A stretch of 64,000 nt of DNA from assembly GCF_001487165.1 (NCBI RefSeq), contig NZ_LN913006.1, forward strand, positions 1,635,651-1,699,650. The letters are read 5' to 3'. This DNA comes from Blautia massiliensis (ex Durand et al. 2017) (lineage in GTDB: Bacteria > Bacillota > Clostridia > Lachnospirales > Lachnospiraceae). The notes under the pieces were generated by a model that saw only the letters and a program-made list of their open reading frames with translations, did not search any database and was not told the origin of the DNA. Below are positions 41,852 to 50,908 of the stretch, in pieces. Position 1 is the first letter of the stretch; the number at the start of each line of letters is the position of its first letter. The position numbers and the translations under genes were made by a program.

Positions 41852-43591
41852 TCAGTGCACCAGTTTCCAACTTACCGCCTGCTGCCTTGCATCCACAAAT
41901 CTCTTATAAATACCTTCCTGTTTCATTAATTGCTCATGTGTTCCCTGCTGTGCAATTCTTCCTTTTTCAACAACCACAATCTGGTCTGCATGTCTGACTG
42001 TTTTTAATCTGTGGGCAATCATAATAATCGTTTTTTCCTTTGTAAGTGCATCTACTGCATCCATCAGCTCCTTTTCATTCTCCGGATCAACATTGGCTGT
42101 TGCCTCATCTAATATAACGATTGGTGCGTCCTTCATGATCGCTCTGGCTATGGAAATACGCTGCTTCTCACCACCGGAAAGTGTGGCTCCTCCTTCTCCG
42201 ATCACTGTGTCATATCCATTCGGAAGTTTGCTGATGAAATCATGACAACATGCTTTCTTCGCCGCTTCCACCACTTCCTCATGACTTGCATCCTGGCGTC
42301 CGAATTTAATATTATTCTCAATGGTGTCTGCAAACAAATACACCGACTGAAACACAAATGAGAAATTACGCATCAGACTGTTCATGCTGTAGTCTTTTAC
42401 ATTCACACCTCCAAGTGTCACTTCCCCGGAATCCACATCCCAGAACCTGGCAATCAGATTGCAAAGTGTTGATTTTCCTCCACCAGATGGTCCAACGATT
42501 GCTGTCGTCGTTTTCTGCGGAATAGAGAGCGATATATCATCAATGATCTTCCGTTTGTCATAAGAAAACGAAACATTAGAAAGTCTGATATCGTAATTTT
42601 CCGGCTGTATTTCTTTACCGTCGATATCCATGGTATCCAGCTCCAATATTGCATTTGCTTTATCTACACATACGCTTACCACATGTAAAAGAGATGAATA
42701 ATTCCCTGCACATTCCAGACTGGCATAAAGCATAAATGCTGAAATTGTCATACCGATCGCATAGACCGCACTCATAGTTCCATTAATATAAAAATATGCA
42801 CTGCATGCTACGATCACAGCACCTGTAATTTTGGTTATCACACTTTGCAGAAAATGATAGGGCACAAACAGCATTTCCATCTTTGTATTGATCTTTTCAC
42901 ATGCTTCATTTGCATCATTTAATCTTTTCGCCTGTTTCCCAAGCAAGTTATATGATTTAACTTCTGATATTCCCTGCAGATACTCCATGATCTGGTTTAC
43001 AAGCTCCGTATCGCATACCACTTTTTGCTCTGAATCTTTTTTACCCGCATTCTGCATCACAGAATTGACCCCAAAGAAAATAAGTACTCCTGCTGCAGCT
43101 ATCAGTCCGATTCTCCAGTCAAAAAGAAACAGCATAAGAATGATCATGGATGTTTCCAGAATTCCCTGCATGGTCAGCATAACCACTCTCGCAGCTACAT
43201 CGCCAAGTGTTTCCATTGTATTCGTCGTAATAGAAGAAATTTCCCCGATGCTGTTGGCATTAAAATATCCCATCGGCAAATAACGCAGATGTTCTGCAAT
43301 CTTGATTCTCATAAAAGCACTCGCATTATATCCGCCTTCTGTCTGAAGCACTGTGGAGTATCTCTTACAGATGACATCAACTACAATTGCAATCACCATG
43401 ATCGCAATTGAACCACCAATATATTTTCCTATTGGTTTTCCACTCATCAAACCAATCAATATGTACATAATAGCCGGTATCTTCATTGCTGAAGCGAGAG
43501 CCTCTATAAGTCCGATCACTATCGACAGTTTAAATTTATTACCATTTTCCCTGCCTGAAAAACGAAAGAATTTTGCCAGAATCCCAAACAT
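41852..43591 (-). CDS. ABC exporter half-transporter (second of TetR-linked pair)
   Basis: A 579-aa fusion of six membrane helices (about 15-300) and an ATPase domain. Walker A is GPSGGGKST, the signature LSGGEKQRISIARA, Walker B IVILDEATANVDPE, H-loop MIAHRLKTVRHAD. The Walker B glutamate is present, so its site is competent. It starts 1 bp after its partner's stop. Pairs of this kind export peptides, lipids or siderophore-like molecules; the substrate here is unknown. Confidence 0.9.
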   Translation of the reverse strand: MFGILAKFFRFSGRENGNKFKLSIVIGLIEALASAMKIPAIMYILIGLMSGKPIGKYIGGSIAIMVIAIVVDVICKRYSTVLQTEGGYNASAFMRIKIAEHLRYLPMGYFNANSIGEISSITTNTMETLGDVAARVVMLTMQGILETSMIILMLFLFDWRIGLIAAAGVLIFFGVNSVMQNAGKKDSEQKVVCDTELVNQIMEYLQGISEVKSYNLLGKQAKRLNDANEACEKINTKMEMLFVPYHFLQSVITKITGAVIVACSAYFYINGTMSAVYAIGMTISAFMLYASLECAGNYSSLLHVVSVCVDKANAILELDTMDIDGKEIQPENYDIRLSNVSFSYDKRKIIDDISLSIPQKTTTAIVGPSGGGKSTLCNLIARFWDVDSGEVTLGGVNVKDYSMNSLMRNFSFVFQSVYLFADTIENNIKFGRQDASHEEVVEAAKKACCHDFISKLPNGYDTVIGEGGATLSGGEKQRISIARAIMKDAPIVILDEATANVDPENEKELMDAVDALTKEKTIIMIAHRLKTVRHADQIVVVEKGRIAQQGTHEQLMKQEGIYKRFVDARQQAVSWKLVH

Positions 43592-43592
43592 A

Positions 43593-45353
43593 TCATTCTC
43601 CCTCCTTCACCGTATCTTTTACAGAAATATGGGCATTCCACATTTCCTTATAAAGCGGGCATGACACCAGAAGTTCCTCATGTGTGCCATGTACTGTTAC
43701 ATTTCCATCATTTACAACAAAAATCTGATCACTGTCCTTAATGGTAGATAGCCTGTGTGCAATTACGATCAGTGTCTTCCCTGCTACCAGTTTTGCGATA
43801 GAATTCTGCAGAATCGCCTCGTTTTCCGGATCCGTGTAAGCAGTTGCCTCATCAAGGATCACGATCGGAGCATCCTTCAGCATCGCTCTTGCAATGGAGA
43901 TACGCTGTCTCTCGCCTCCTGACAGATGTCCTCCTGCACCCCCTACAACCGTATCAAATCCGTTCTCAAGCTGCATGATAAATTCATAGCATCCGCTTTT
44001 CTTTGTCACCTCGATGATCTGTTCATCTGTAGCCTCCGGATTTCCCTGCCGGATATTTTCACGGACCGTTTCATTGAACAGATAATTATCCTGTGCAACA
44101 TATGCAATTTTCCGATTAAAATCTGCAAGCGACATTTCTTTGACATCAACTCCACCGATTTTAATACTTCCGGAATCCACATCCCACAAGGACGCAATCA
44201 GCTTTGCGATGGTCGACTTGCCGCTTCCGGAAGGTCCTACGATTGCATTTACCGTTCCTGCTTTCAGCTCCATAGTTACTCCATGCAGAATCTCTTTGTC
44301 GTGATAACCAAATCTGACTTTTTCAAGCGTAACGGAATTATCTTTGGGAGCTCTTTCACTTTTCTCCGGACGTTCAAGCTCCGGCTGTTCCAGAATTCCC
44401 GCCACTTCACCGACGATTACTCCAATTTTTCCAAGATCATCTGTGTAAGATCCCACTGTAATCAACGGTCCAACGATTCCAAGTGATAAAATAATACAGA
44501 TGACAAAATCAGGAACCGCAAGTGTTCCATTCGCTACATAATGTGCCCCCAACGGCAATACCGTAAGAAGCGTATAAGGTGTGACCACCATCATCAGTCC
44601 ATGAAAAATCGAGCACCGTTTCATCCAGGAAATAAAGGAATCCGCATATTCAAAAGCCGCCTTTGTAAATTTGGCATAAGAACTTTCTGTCTTTCCAAAT
44701 GCCTTGATTACTTCAATTCCGTCAATATATTCCACTGCCGCATCATTCAGATCTTTTGTTGTCTGAACTGTTCTTTCAAAACTTGACTTATAATCCAGCA
44801 TCATTCCAAAATAAGAGAAAAGTCCAACGATAACTGGAACCAAAGACCAGAGTGCCAGTCTCCAGTCTGTCAGAAAGAAATAAATTAAAATCACAACCGG
44901 CGCCAGCAGATTTGACGTGAATTCCGGGACAATATGCGCCAGTGTTGTCTCGATACTGTCGATTCTTTCCACCATGATATTCTTAAATGTGCCGGAGGAT
45001 GTATCCTTTACATAACCAAGAGGTACCCGTGCCAGTTTGTCACAGCAGGATTTTCTTATATTTGCGAGTACTGCAAACGTCGCTTTATGCGACAATGCTG
45101 TCGAGAGTGAATGAAGCAGTTCTGCAATGATAAACGATAATGCAATCAGAACCGCTTTTGCAAGATATATTTCAAACTCCTTTTCACCATTTAAAAACAG
45201 CTTTACTACATCTGCAATAATAAAATACGGCAAAATCTTAAAAATCACATTTCCTATTGCAAGTAACACACTCCACACATAGGCAATTCTTTTTTGTCCG
45301 GCCCACGTCAGGATCCAGTTGACTGCCGACTTCTTTTTTTCTTTCACATCCAT
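43593..45353 (-). CDS. ABC exporter half-transporter (first of TetR-linked pair)
   Basis: A 586-aa protein, membrane helices in 25-310 and ATPase in 350-570. Walker A is GPSGSGKST, the signature LSGGERQRISIARA, Walker B IVILDEATAYTDPE and the H-loop VIAHRLSTIKDSD. Both halves of the pair have canonical motifs, unlike the exporter at 23217-27214. It follows the TetR gene by about 160 bp that contain a terminator-like hairpin and a GTTAG-N6-CTAAC dyad. Confidence 0.9.
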   Translation of the reverse strand: MDVKEKKKSAVNWILTWAGQKRIAYVWSVLLAIGNVIFKILPYFIIADVVKLFLNGEKEFEIYLAKAVLIALSFIIAELLHSLSTALSHKATFAVLANIRKSCCDKLARVPLGYVKDTSSGTFKNIMVERIDSIETTLAHIVPEFTSNLLAPVVILIYFFLTDWRLALWSLVPVIVGLFSYFGMMLDYKSSFERTVQTTKDLNDAAVEYIDGIEVIKAFGKTESSYAKFTKAAFEYADSFISWMKRCSIFHGLMMVVTPYTLLTVLPLGAHYVANGTLAVPDFVICIILSLGIVGPLITVGSYTDDLGKIGVIVGEVAGILEQPELERPEKSERAPKDNSVTLEKVRFGYHDKEILHGVTMELKAGTVNAIVGPSGSGKSTIAKLIASLWDVDSGSIKIGGVDVKEMSLADFNRKIAYVAQDNYLFNETVRENIRQGNPEATDEQIIEVTKKSGCYEFIMQLENGFDTVVGGAGGHLSGGERQRISIARAMLKDAPIVILDEATAYTDPENEAILQNSIAKLVAGKTLIVIAHRLSTIKDSDQIFVVNDGNVTVHGTHEELLVSCPLYKEMWNAHISVKDTVKEGE

Positions 45354-45376
45354 TCACTCCTTACTTTCGTTTTATT

Positions 45377-45392
45377 GTTAGTTCTATCTAAC
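45377..45392. promoter_or_regulatory. Dyad GTTAG-N6-CTAAC before the ABC pair
   Basis: GTTAG (45377-45381) and CTAAC (45388-45392) lie just upstream of the ABC start, after a hairpin (CAGG-TGGC/GCCG-CCTG, about 45408-45435) that ends in TTTTATTA. The same dyad with the same spacing occurs at 50825-50840. Confidence 0.45.
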
Positions 45393-45514
45393 TTATGTAT
45401 AATAAAACAGGCGGCCTATTGGCACCAGCCACCTGATATTATTATCCTGTCGGATTCTCGTTCAGAAATCCAGAACATGCAACACATACATTCTATTCCG
45501 GATTCTTACATCAG

Positions 45515-46144
45515 TTATACCGGAAACTCAATATTCCACAATCGTTCCCAGCCACCTGTATTGAATTCTTTCAGCTGATGCACATTTTTCTTTGCAGTCT
45601 CTCTATCTATATCATGCTCAATGATCTGAAATACTGATGAAAAAAATCCCGTATAGATCATATGCATAAGGCTTTCCTCTACAATCGGTATTTTCACACC
45701 GTTCTCTTTCATCTTTTCCATATAATTCAGGCTGGACTTCATTTCCCGCTCTACCATATTGTGTATGAATAGTTCAAATTTTCCACTGTCTCCGCATTTC
45801 AACAATAATCTGAAATTATCATAATGATCATAGATATAATCAACCATCTGTTCCATCCCATCACTGGATGTATCCGACATATTCCTTGTCTGATCACTGG
45901 CAGAAAGCTTTTCAAACTCCTCAACGATCTGGTCATAAATCTGATAAATATGTTCCATATAAGGATCCGTCAGTGCATCAAAAAGTGCCTCTTTCATCGG
46001 ATAATATTTGTAAAATGCGCCAGTAGTAAGCCCTGCATCTTTTACAATATTTCTTAAAGATGCTCCTGTCAAACCATCTTTCAGAAAATGTTTTCTGGCT
46101 GTATCTAATATGTTTTTCTGTGTATCTTCTGCTTTCGTCGACAT
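45515..46144 (-). CDS. TetR family transcriptional regulator
   Basis: A 209-aa protein. The N-terminal HTH reads TQKNILDTARKHFLKDGLTGASLRNIVKDAGLTTGAFYKYYPMKEAL, complete for the family. The C-terminal ligand domain (70-205) is not diagnostic. The ATG at 46144 follows GAGGA at 10 bases; a TTG start 10 codons upstream is less likely. It is on the same strand as, and upstream of, the ABC pair, and a 32-bp palindrome overlaps its promoter. Confidence 0.85.
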   Translation of the reverse strand: MSTKAEDTQKNILDTARKHFLKDGLTGASLRNIVKDAGLTTGAFYKYYPMKEALFDALTDPYMEHIYQIYDQIVEEFEKLSASDQTRNMSDTSSDGMEQMVDYIYDHYDNFRLLLKCGDSGKFELFIHNMVEREMKSSLNYMEKMKENGVKIPIVEESLMHMIYTGFFSSVFQIIEHDIDRETAKKNVHQLKEFNTGGWERLWNIEFPV

Positions 46145-46174
46145 TCTTTTCGTATCCTCTAAACTTCTTCCCAA

Positions 46175-46206
46175 AATATAGCAGTGCTATATAACACTGT
46201 TATATT
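46175..46206. promoter_or_regulatory. 32-bp palindrome, probable TetR operator
   Basis: The site follows the pattern AATATA-R-CAGTG-Y-TATATA-R-CACTG-Y-TATATT: every base is self-complementary except two pairs that differ only as A/G and T/C. It ends about 30 bp before the tetR start. Such an extended dyad suits two TetR dimers. The stretch 46207-46313 shows nothing else. Confidence 0.65.
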
Positions 46207-46313
46207 TTAACTCATTACAGGAATTTGTCAAGTCTTGGTGTTTCAATTTTTTATTTTTCTCGTGTATTCAGTTTCCACTCCGCAGATGCTTTCTGCAGTT
46301 TTACAAGTCTGTT

Positions 46314-46509
46314 CTATTCAGACAGATTTTCTTTGCAGAAAAGTTCTATACAGTTCTCAACCATTGTCTGATCATAGTCTGTTGAAATACCTGAGCCAAT
46401 CCAGTATGCATAGTCTCCTTCATCATATTTTCCAAGTACCTCCAAATCACTGCCGTAGCGCAATTCAATATGATAGGTTGTATCATTTGTATCTGGTGCT
46501 ATGCAGAAA
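46314..46509 (-). pseudogene. C-terminal remnant of an unidentified protein
   Basis: A minus-strand frame without a start reads FCIAPDTNDTTYHIELRYGSDLE, then YDEGDYAYWIGSGISTDYD and a stop at 46314. It looks protein-like and joins directly, in another frame, onto the truncated AraC gene. It probably marks a deletion junction that fused two unrelated genes. I do not recognise the family. Confidence 0.4.
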
Positions 46510-47200
46510 CATGCTCAGAATTATTTTTCTTTAAATCAAATCCAGTTAATACTAATAATAGTTCCAGAATTTTCACACGAATATAACCATATCTGATTTC
46601 TTCAGGAATTTTATACAATTCCAAAAAGATATGTTCTATTGACTGATTTGCCCGTATAATAGTAAAACTATGTGTTTTTGAAATGTTACTAATCTTTTCC
46701 AGATTTACAGACAATAATTGCAGTATCCTTTTCATTTCGTCTGTAATCATGGAAAAATCAAGCGTAATGGTAATTCCATGATAACGCGATGTTGGAAACT
46801 CTGACACATGCCCAGTTTTTTTCAAAGAACAAAATGACAAGTCTCCTGCCGCTATATAACCATATTCATTTTGTTCAAACACGCATTCGCAACGGCCTTC
46901 CATGCAATAGTTTATTTCCATCACACTGGAAGCCGGCTTTTGCTCCTTGTTGCAATACTCCATATGTATATCATTATAAACCAGATCAATTCCTGGAAAC
47001 ACATGATACAATGTAATCATTCCTGTACCGCTCTCATTTTCCAAATGAAAACATTCACAGAATTCCGTATCCTGTACCTTTTTGCAAGCTGATGTACCAT
47101 ATAACTCAATACTGGCAAAAGAATCTGATGATTTTAATTCTATATTCTTATCGGGTTTGGACTTCAATATATTTTCAGCAAGCTCATAAGCATTTTTCAT
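46499..47200 (-). pseudogene. AraC-family regulator lacking its DNA-binding domain
   Basis: A 233-aa frame with a good ribosome site (GAGGAAAATAGTT-ATG). The sequence (YNDIHMEYCNKEQKPASSVMEINYCMEGRCECVF..., YIAAGDLSFCS, and a helical end LELLLVLTGFDLKK) is the sensor part of AraC-type regulators that accompany exporters in Firmicutes. The expected C-terminal pair of HTH motifs, about 100 residues, is missing: the frame stops at HVSA just where unrelated sequence begins. It cannot bind DNA in the usual way. Confidence 0.6.
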
Positions 47201-47202
47201 AA

Positions 47203-47987
47203 CTATTTTCCTCTGTACCACATCGCAAATGCCAATTCCGGTAATCGGTCAGTCTCAATAATTGTTTCGAGCATTCTGGCAAATCCCTCCGGATTTTGAA
47301 TTTGATACTGCATATGGTTGAATCCCTCAAAAACCGGAAAGTTACTGTATATATAAGTCTGCATCACTGCATTTCTGTATTTAAAATGTTCTTCTATACT
47401 TCCAAATTCCCAGAATGTATGTTTCTGCAATTCTTCTGACAATTCTGAAAATGGCTTATCTTCCAAACTGTCTGTCAGCTGTCTTCTCAGATTTCCATAC
47501 GTCAAGTTCTTTCCTGCCTCTATAAAATAAGGTTTAATTTTATCATCGTCACACCACATGATTCTCTTTAGTGTCTTTCCTTTTGACCAATATAAACTTT
47601 TCATTGCTATATATAAGAACGGAACCATGATTCTGCGTGTTGCCTTTCCAATCTGTGCAAACTGCCTGCCATCAAAAAAACATGCTTTACCGGTATTTTT
47701 ATCTCTGTCAGGAATGCCATGGCGAGATCTGCTCCAATCGAAGATGCAACTATAAGTTCTATTTCTTTGATTCCATGGTTCCCCAAAAATCGTACAATCT
47801 GTTGTATCTCATCTCTTTTGCTTTGATACCTCTGTCCGGAGCAATACACAGTCGATGTTGGCATAATGCAATAATATTTTTCTGCCATTTTCTCTGCAAC
47901 CGGCATACTGCTTTCCCCAGTTACTCCCATTGCATGGAAAAACAGAATGACTGAATTTGATTTATTTCCTGTTGTTTTAAATACCAC
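47203..47987 (-). pseudogene. Alpha/beta hydrolase split by a frameshift in a poly-T run
   Basis: The first frame (47607-47987) begins VFKTTGNKSNSVILFFHAMGVTGESS and contains the likely nucleophile region VASSIGADLAMAFL. The second frame (down to 47203) continues with MVPFLYIAMKSLYWSKGKTLKRIMW and ends AMWYRGK. In the overlap a run of seven Ts (47674-47680) needs one more T to make a single frame of about 260 codons, the size of the hydrolase at 49765-50544. It may be a true decay, a phase-variable tract, or a sequence error. Confidence 0.6.
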
Positions 47988-48009
47988 ACTTCCACCTTCT
48001 GTCTATTTT

Positions 48010-48945
48010 TTATCTATCTACTCTCTTCCATTTTGCAACAGCATTTCTTACCCGCCAGTCAATATCCAGACGTGCTCTGCGACATTCTTTCGGATGTTTT
48101 CTTGCTGCCTGAAATGCCAGTTTCACAAAGAGTCCGGATCCAACCGGGAGCATTGTCTTTAGCATGCTCTCCGGAAAAACGAAATGGGTTCCATGCTCAT
48201 AAATGACATAATCCAATCTGCATGTGTGTGAATGTTCTTTCATACGCTGCTTCATACGGCGGATATATTTTGCAGTATCCCACAACACATCATCTTCCGC
48301 ACCAATCAGCAATAACGTTCCATGGATTTTTTCAATCTTGATCATCTCGTCTTCTGTGATTGGGTGAGCCTTTTCCGAGTCATCAAACAGTTTTCTTGAA
48401 TTAATCATATCACCGGTCCGTTTTGTTTCTTTCTCAATCACATGCCAGTAATCCGGATGTTTGTAGCAAAATGGCATATACGGAAGGGGTTCTCCTTTGT
48501 AAGAAAAAAGAGATTCTCCTTCAATCGGCCATTCCTTACAGCCATCTTTTTTGCCCTGCATAAACCCCTGCCAGATAAAATCACTCGGTGTCAGACCTAT
48601 CGTTAATGTAATATCCTCAAAATAAGAAGCGGCAGTCAATGCCAGTGTTCCTGTAGTAGATGCCCCGACAATTCCTATCTTCTGATCACCATGTGCTTTT
48701 AACCAATTGATTGCTTTCTCTATACGTTCCAATGGATAATTATGATGTCCATAATCTTTTTTTCCAGGTGACATTGTCATCACATTCACACCGAGTTTAT
48801 GTAGCCATTTCACGGATGTACGCGCCAGATAATCCTCTGGATCATCCCCGATCATGGCAATCATTGCACAGTCTGATCCTGTTTTGCATTTCCAGTATGC
48901 ACCATAAAATCCATCTGTTTCCACATCAAAATGTCTTTTCTTCAT
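48010..48945 (-). CDS. Alpha/beta hydrolase, BAAT/acyl-CoA thioester hydrolase C-terminal type
   Basis: A 311-aa protein. GIVGASTTGTLALTAASYFEDITLTIGLTPSDFIWQGF is the nucleophile elbow (Ser in GAST) and following strand of the BAAT C-terminal family; the acid and His are probably in LLIGAEDDVLWDT and IYEHGTHFVFPE. Such enzymes cleave or transfer acyl groups from CoA or other thioesters. The ATG at 48945 is chosen for its GAG-rich site; a GTG at 48972 would overlap the methyltransferase gene. It is intact in an otherwise decaying cluster. Confidence 0.7.
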   Translation of the reverse strand: MKKRHFDVETDGFYGAYWKCKTGSDCAMIAMIGDDPEDYLARTSVKWLHKLGVNVMTMSPGKKDYGHHNYPLERIEKAINWLKAHGDQKIGIVGASTTGTLALTAASYFEDITLTIGLTPSDFIWQGFMQGKKDGCKEWPIEGESLFSYKGEPLPYMPFCYKHPDYWHVIEKETKRTGDMINSRKLFDDSEKAHPITEDEMIKIEKIHGTLLLIGAEDDVLWDTAKYIRRMKQRMKEHSHTCRLDYVIYEHGTHFVFPESMLKTMLPVGSGLFVKLAFQAARKHPKECRRARLDIDWRVRNAVAKWKRVDR

Positions 48946-48958
48946 TTGTATCATCTCT

Positions 48959-49765
48959 TTAATATCGGCCACGTTTCTCCAAAACTATTATTTTGTTTGA
49001 GATATTCCGAACGATTTGAATCTTTCCTATCACATGATAAATCGGCATAAGCTTTTTCATTCCTTCAACCAGACTGACTTCCTGTTGAACAGAAAATCCC
49101 GGCACAATTCTTTGCAGTTCTGTTCCGTTCTTAACTCCCCATGTGAATTTTGCATTGCTTCCCTCTATGGATTTTTCTTTCACATGGTTTACAACAAAAG
49201 GTGACATGGTTTCGACCATTACGGTTACTTCCTGAAATGATTTTTCAATAATAAAAAACATCTTTCTGATATCTTTTTCACACAAATACATTGTAAGCCC
49301 TTCGATTATTACCAGAACATTCTCACAGTGATAATCTATATCATCTACATAGGAATCATCCATTGCAGACTTTGCAATCTGATATATCGAACCTGTTTCT
49401 GGAAGAAATTGCCGCCTTATCTTCATAGTCTCCGGCAAATCTATATTGTACCAATGCAGATATTTCCCTTTCATTCGATAACATCTGGTATCCAGTCCAC
49501 ATGCAATATTTATAACAATTGTATTTGTATTTTTCTCCAAATATTGCTCAACCATCCGGTCTAATACAATTGTTCTTGCAATCACGCCATAGTTCATGGC
49601 TTTATCTTTATCCGCTTTAGAAAAGTCATAATCAAGATTTTTCACAAGTTCTTCTGCAATTTCGTCGTTTATTTTAGCATTTTTCTTTCTTGTTTCTTTT
49701 GCTCTTGCATACAGAGTCTGTACCATCGTTTCCGGCACACCTGTCACATTCACTTTTTCTTTCAT
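48959..49765 (-). CDS. LCM/COG3315-type SAM-dependent O-methyltransferase
   Basis: A 268-aa protein. IINIACGLDTRCYRM is the family's SAM-binding motif (G-x-G-x-D-T-R), YNIDLPETMKIRRQFLP the acidic motif II, and VLVIIEGLTMYL the motif that follows. Members methylate carboxyl or hydroxyl groups of small secondary metabolites or proteins. The start overlaps the preceding stop by one base (TAATG), so the two are translationally coupled. The substrate is unknown. Confidence 0.8.
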   Translation of the reverse strand: MKEKVNVTGVPETMVQTLYARAKETRKKNAKINDEIAEELVKNLDYDFSKADKDKAMNYGVIARTIVLDRMVEQYLEKNTNTIVINIACGLDTRCYRMKGKYLHWYNIDLPETMKIRRQFLPETGSIYQIAKSAMDDSYVDDIDYHCENVLVIIEGLTMYLCEKDIRKMFFIIEKSFQEVTVMVETMSPFVVNHVKEKSIEGSNAKFTWGVKNGTELQRIVPGFSVQQEVSLVEGMKKLMPIYHVIGKIQIVRNISNKIIVLEKRGRY

Positions 49766-50544
49766 TATCTGTCGCCTTCCACTGCCTTTCTTACTTCTTC
49801 CACCCACTCTGCACTATGACAGCAAAACAGTTCTTCATGCTGCATGTTATGTCTCCGAATATCCGGATTTTTAAAATAAGTACAATATCTCTTTTCATAT
49901 TTTCTGCCCATCTTTGTTGCGTAAAACACGTGTATCGTAGTTCCCGGCACATCAATTCCATGCTGGACTTTCGTAACCAGATCAGAATAAAACTGATTAT
50001 AAACACTCTGTTTCGTAATCCATGGATTTCCTCCCTGCTCAATGCCGAACATATTTAAAAATCCATCAATCATTTCTTTCTTTGATTTATCTGCTTCATT
50101 TATTTTCTTTTGCATAAATTTAGGCAATTTACCAGTATGCACCATTTTATACATAATCGGCACAACTACAGATGACTGAATTTTCGCCATAAACTGACCA
50201 GCTTCATCCATATCACTGCTCCCAATGATGCCATGATCTATATGAATTCTTTTTCGCTGAATCAAAAGGGATACAAAACTTCCTCCAAGGGAACACCCAT
50301 ACGCTGCTTTAATTCTTCCATCATACTTTTTCTTGATTTCCTGCTCACTCTTTTCGCATTCATCTTCCATTGAATAAAATTCTGTTTTCTCATTTGGATC
50401 AAATCCATCATAAGAAACTGTTACCGTGTAAAAATAAAAATGTAATCTATCCAGTATATGATCAAAGCTACTATACAGGCAACAGGTACCAGGAAATAAA
50501 AATATCACTGGTTTACTACTGTCTCCACTTTCATAAAATTTCAT
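49765..50544 (-). CDS. Alpha/beta hydrolase
   Basis: A 259-aa protein. SKPVIFLFPGTCCLYSSFDHIL forms the first strand and oxyanion region; the nucleophile elbow is YGCSLGGSFVSLL (Ser in GCSLGG); the acid and His would be near TTIHVFYATKMG and NMQHEELFCC. It is a distant paralogue of the broken hydrolase at 47203-47987. It is preceded by a GGAGG site and starts a run of overlapping or closely spaced genes with the methyltransferase and the BAAT-type enzyme. Confidence 0.75.
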   Translation of the reverse strand: MKFYESGDSSKPVIFLFPGTCCLYSSFDHILDRLHFYFYTVTVSYDGFDPNEKTEFYSMEDECEKSEQEIKKKYDGRIKAAYGCSLGGSFVSLLIQRKRIHIDHGIIGSSDMDEAGQFMAKIQSSVVVPIMYKMVHTGKLPKFMQKKINEADKSKKEMIDGFLNMFGIEQGGNPWITKQSVYNQFYSDLVTKVQHGIDVPGTTIHVFYATKMGRKYEKRYCTYFKNPDIRRHNMQHEELFCCHSAEWVEEVRKAVEGDR

Positions 50545-50581
50545 ATCTGGCCTCCTTTAGTTTTTTCATATAAGCATAAAA

Positions 50582-50777
50582 TTACTTATGCAGCTCCCTC
50601 ATTTCATCTGGTGCTTGCCCGCCTTATGTTCTGGTTTTTCTTATAAAGCAGTCCATTTTTCTTTAAAAACTCAAGTCTTTTACCTCTGGCATAAATACTC
50701 GTATCATAACCAGTTTCTGCAAATAAGACCGCATACAAGGATCCAATCACACCTGCACCATAAATCAATATTCTCAT
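50582..50777 (-). pseudogene. Ketopantoate reductase-like gene, internally deleted
   Basis: From ATG at 50777 the frame reads MRILIYGAGVIGSLYAVLFAE then YDTSIYARGKRLEFL, the NAD(P)-binding start of ApbA/PanE-type reductases. After about 50 codons it departs and stops at 50604. A second frame ends APDEMRELHK at 50582, which resembles the C-terminal end of such a protein. The middle (about 250 codons) is gone. Confidence 0.6.
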
Positions 50778-50824
50778 AGAAATCCGTCCTCTTTTTCATT
50801 TTCAAAAAAACTGCCAGTGTTCAT

Positions 50825-50840
50825 GTTAGTAATGTCTAAC
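50825..50840. promoter_or_regulatory. Dyad GTTAG-N6-CTAAC before the hydrolase cluster
   Basis: It has the same arms and spacing as the dyad at 45377-45392, placed about 48 bp before the ketopantoate-reductase start. A shared regulator is likely. Confidence 0.45.
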
Positions 50841-50854
50841 TCTCATTTTCTAAA

Positions 50855-50892
50855 AAACCGTGTGAAAACAAAACTGTAATTCCACACGGTTT
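50855..50892 (-). terminator. Hairpin in the leader of the hydrolase cluster
   Basis: AAACCGTGTG and CACACGGTTT form a perfect 10-bp stem, followed on the minus strand by TTTTTT. It stands between a promoter (50909-50936) and the first gene, so it could act as an attenuator, or as a terminator of a lost upstream gene. Confidence 0.55.
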
Positions 50893-50908
50893 CTTTTCTT
50901 ATGCATTC

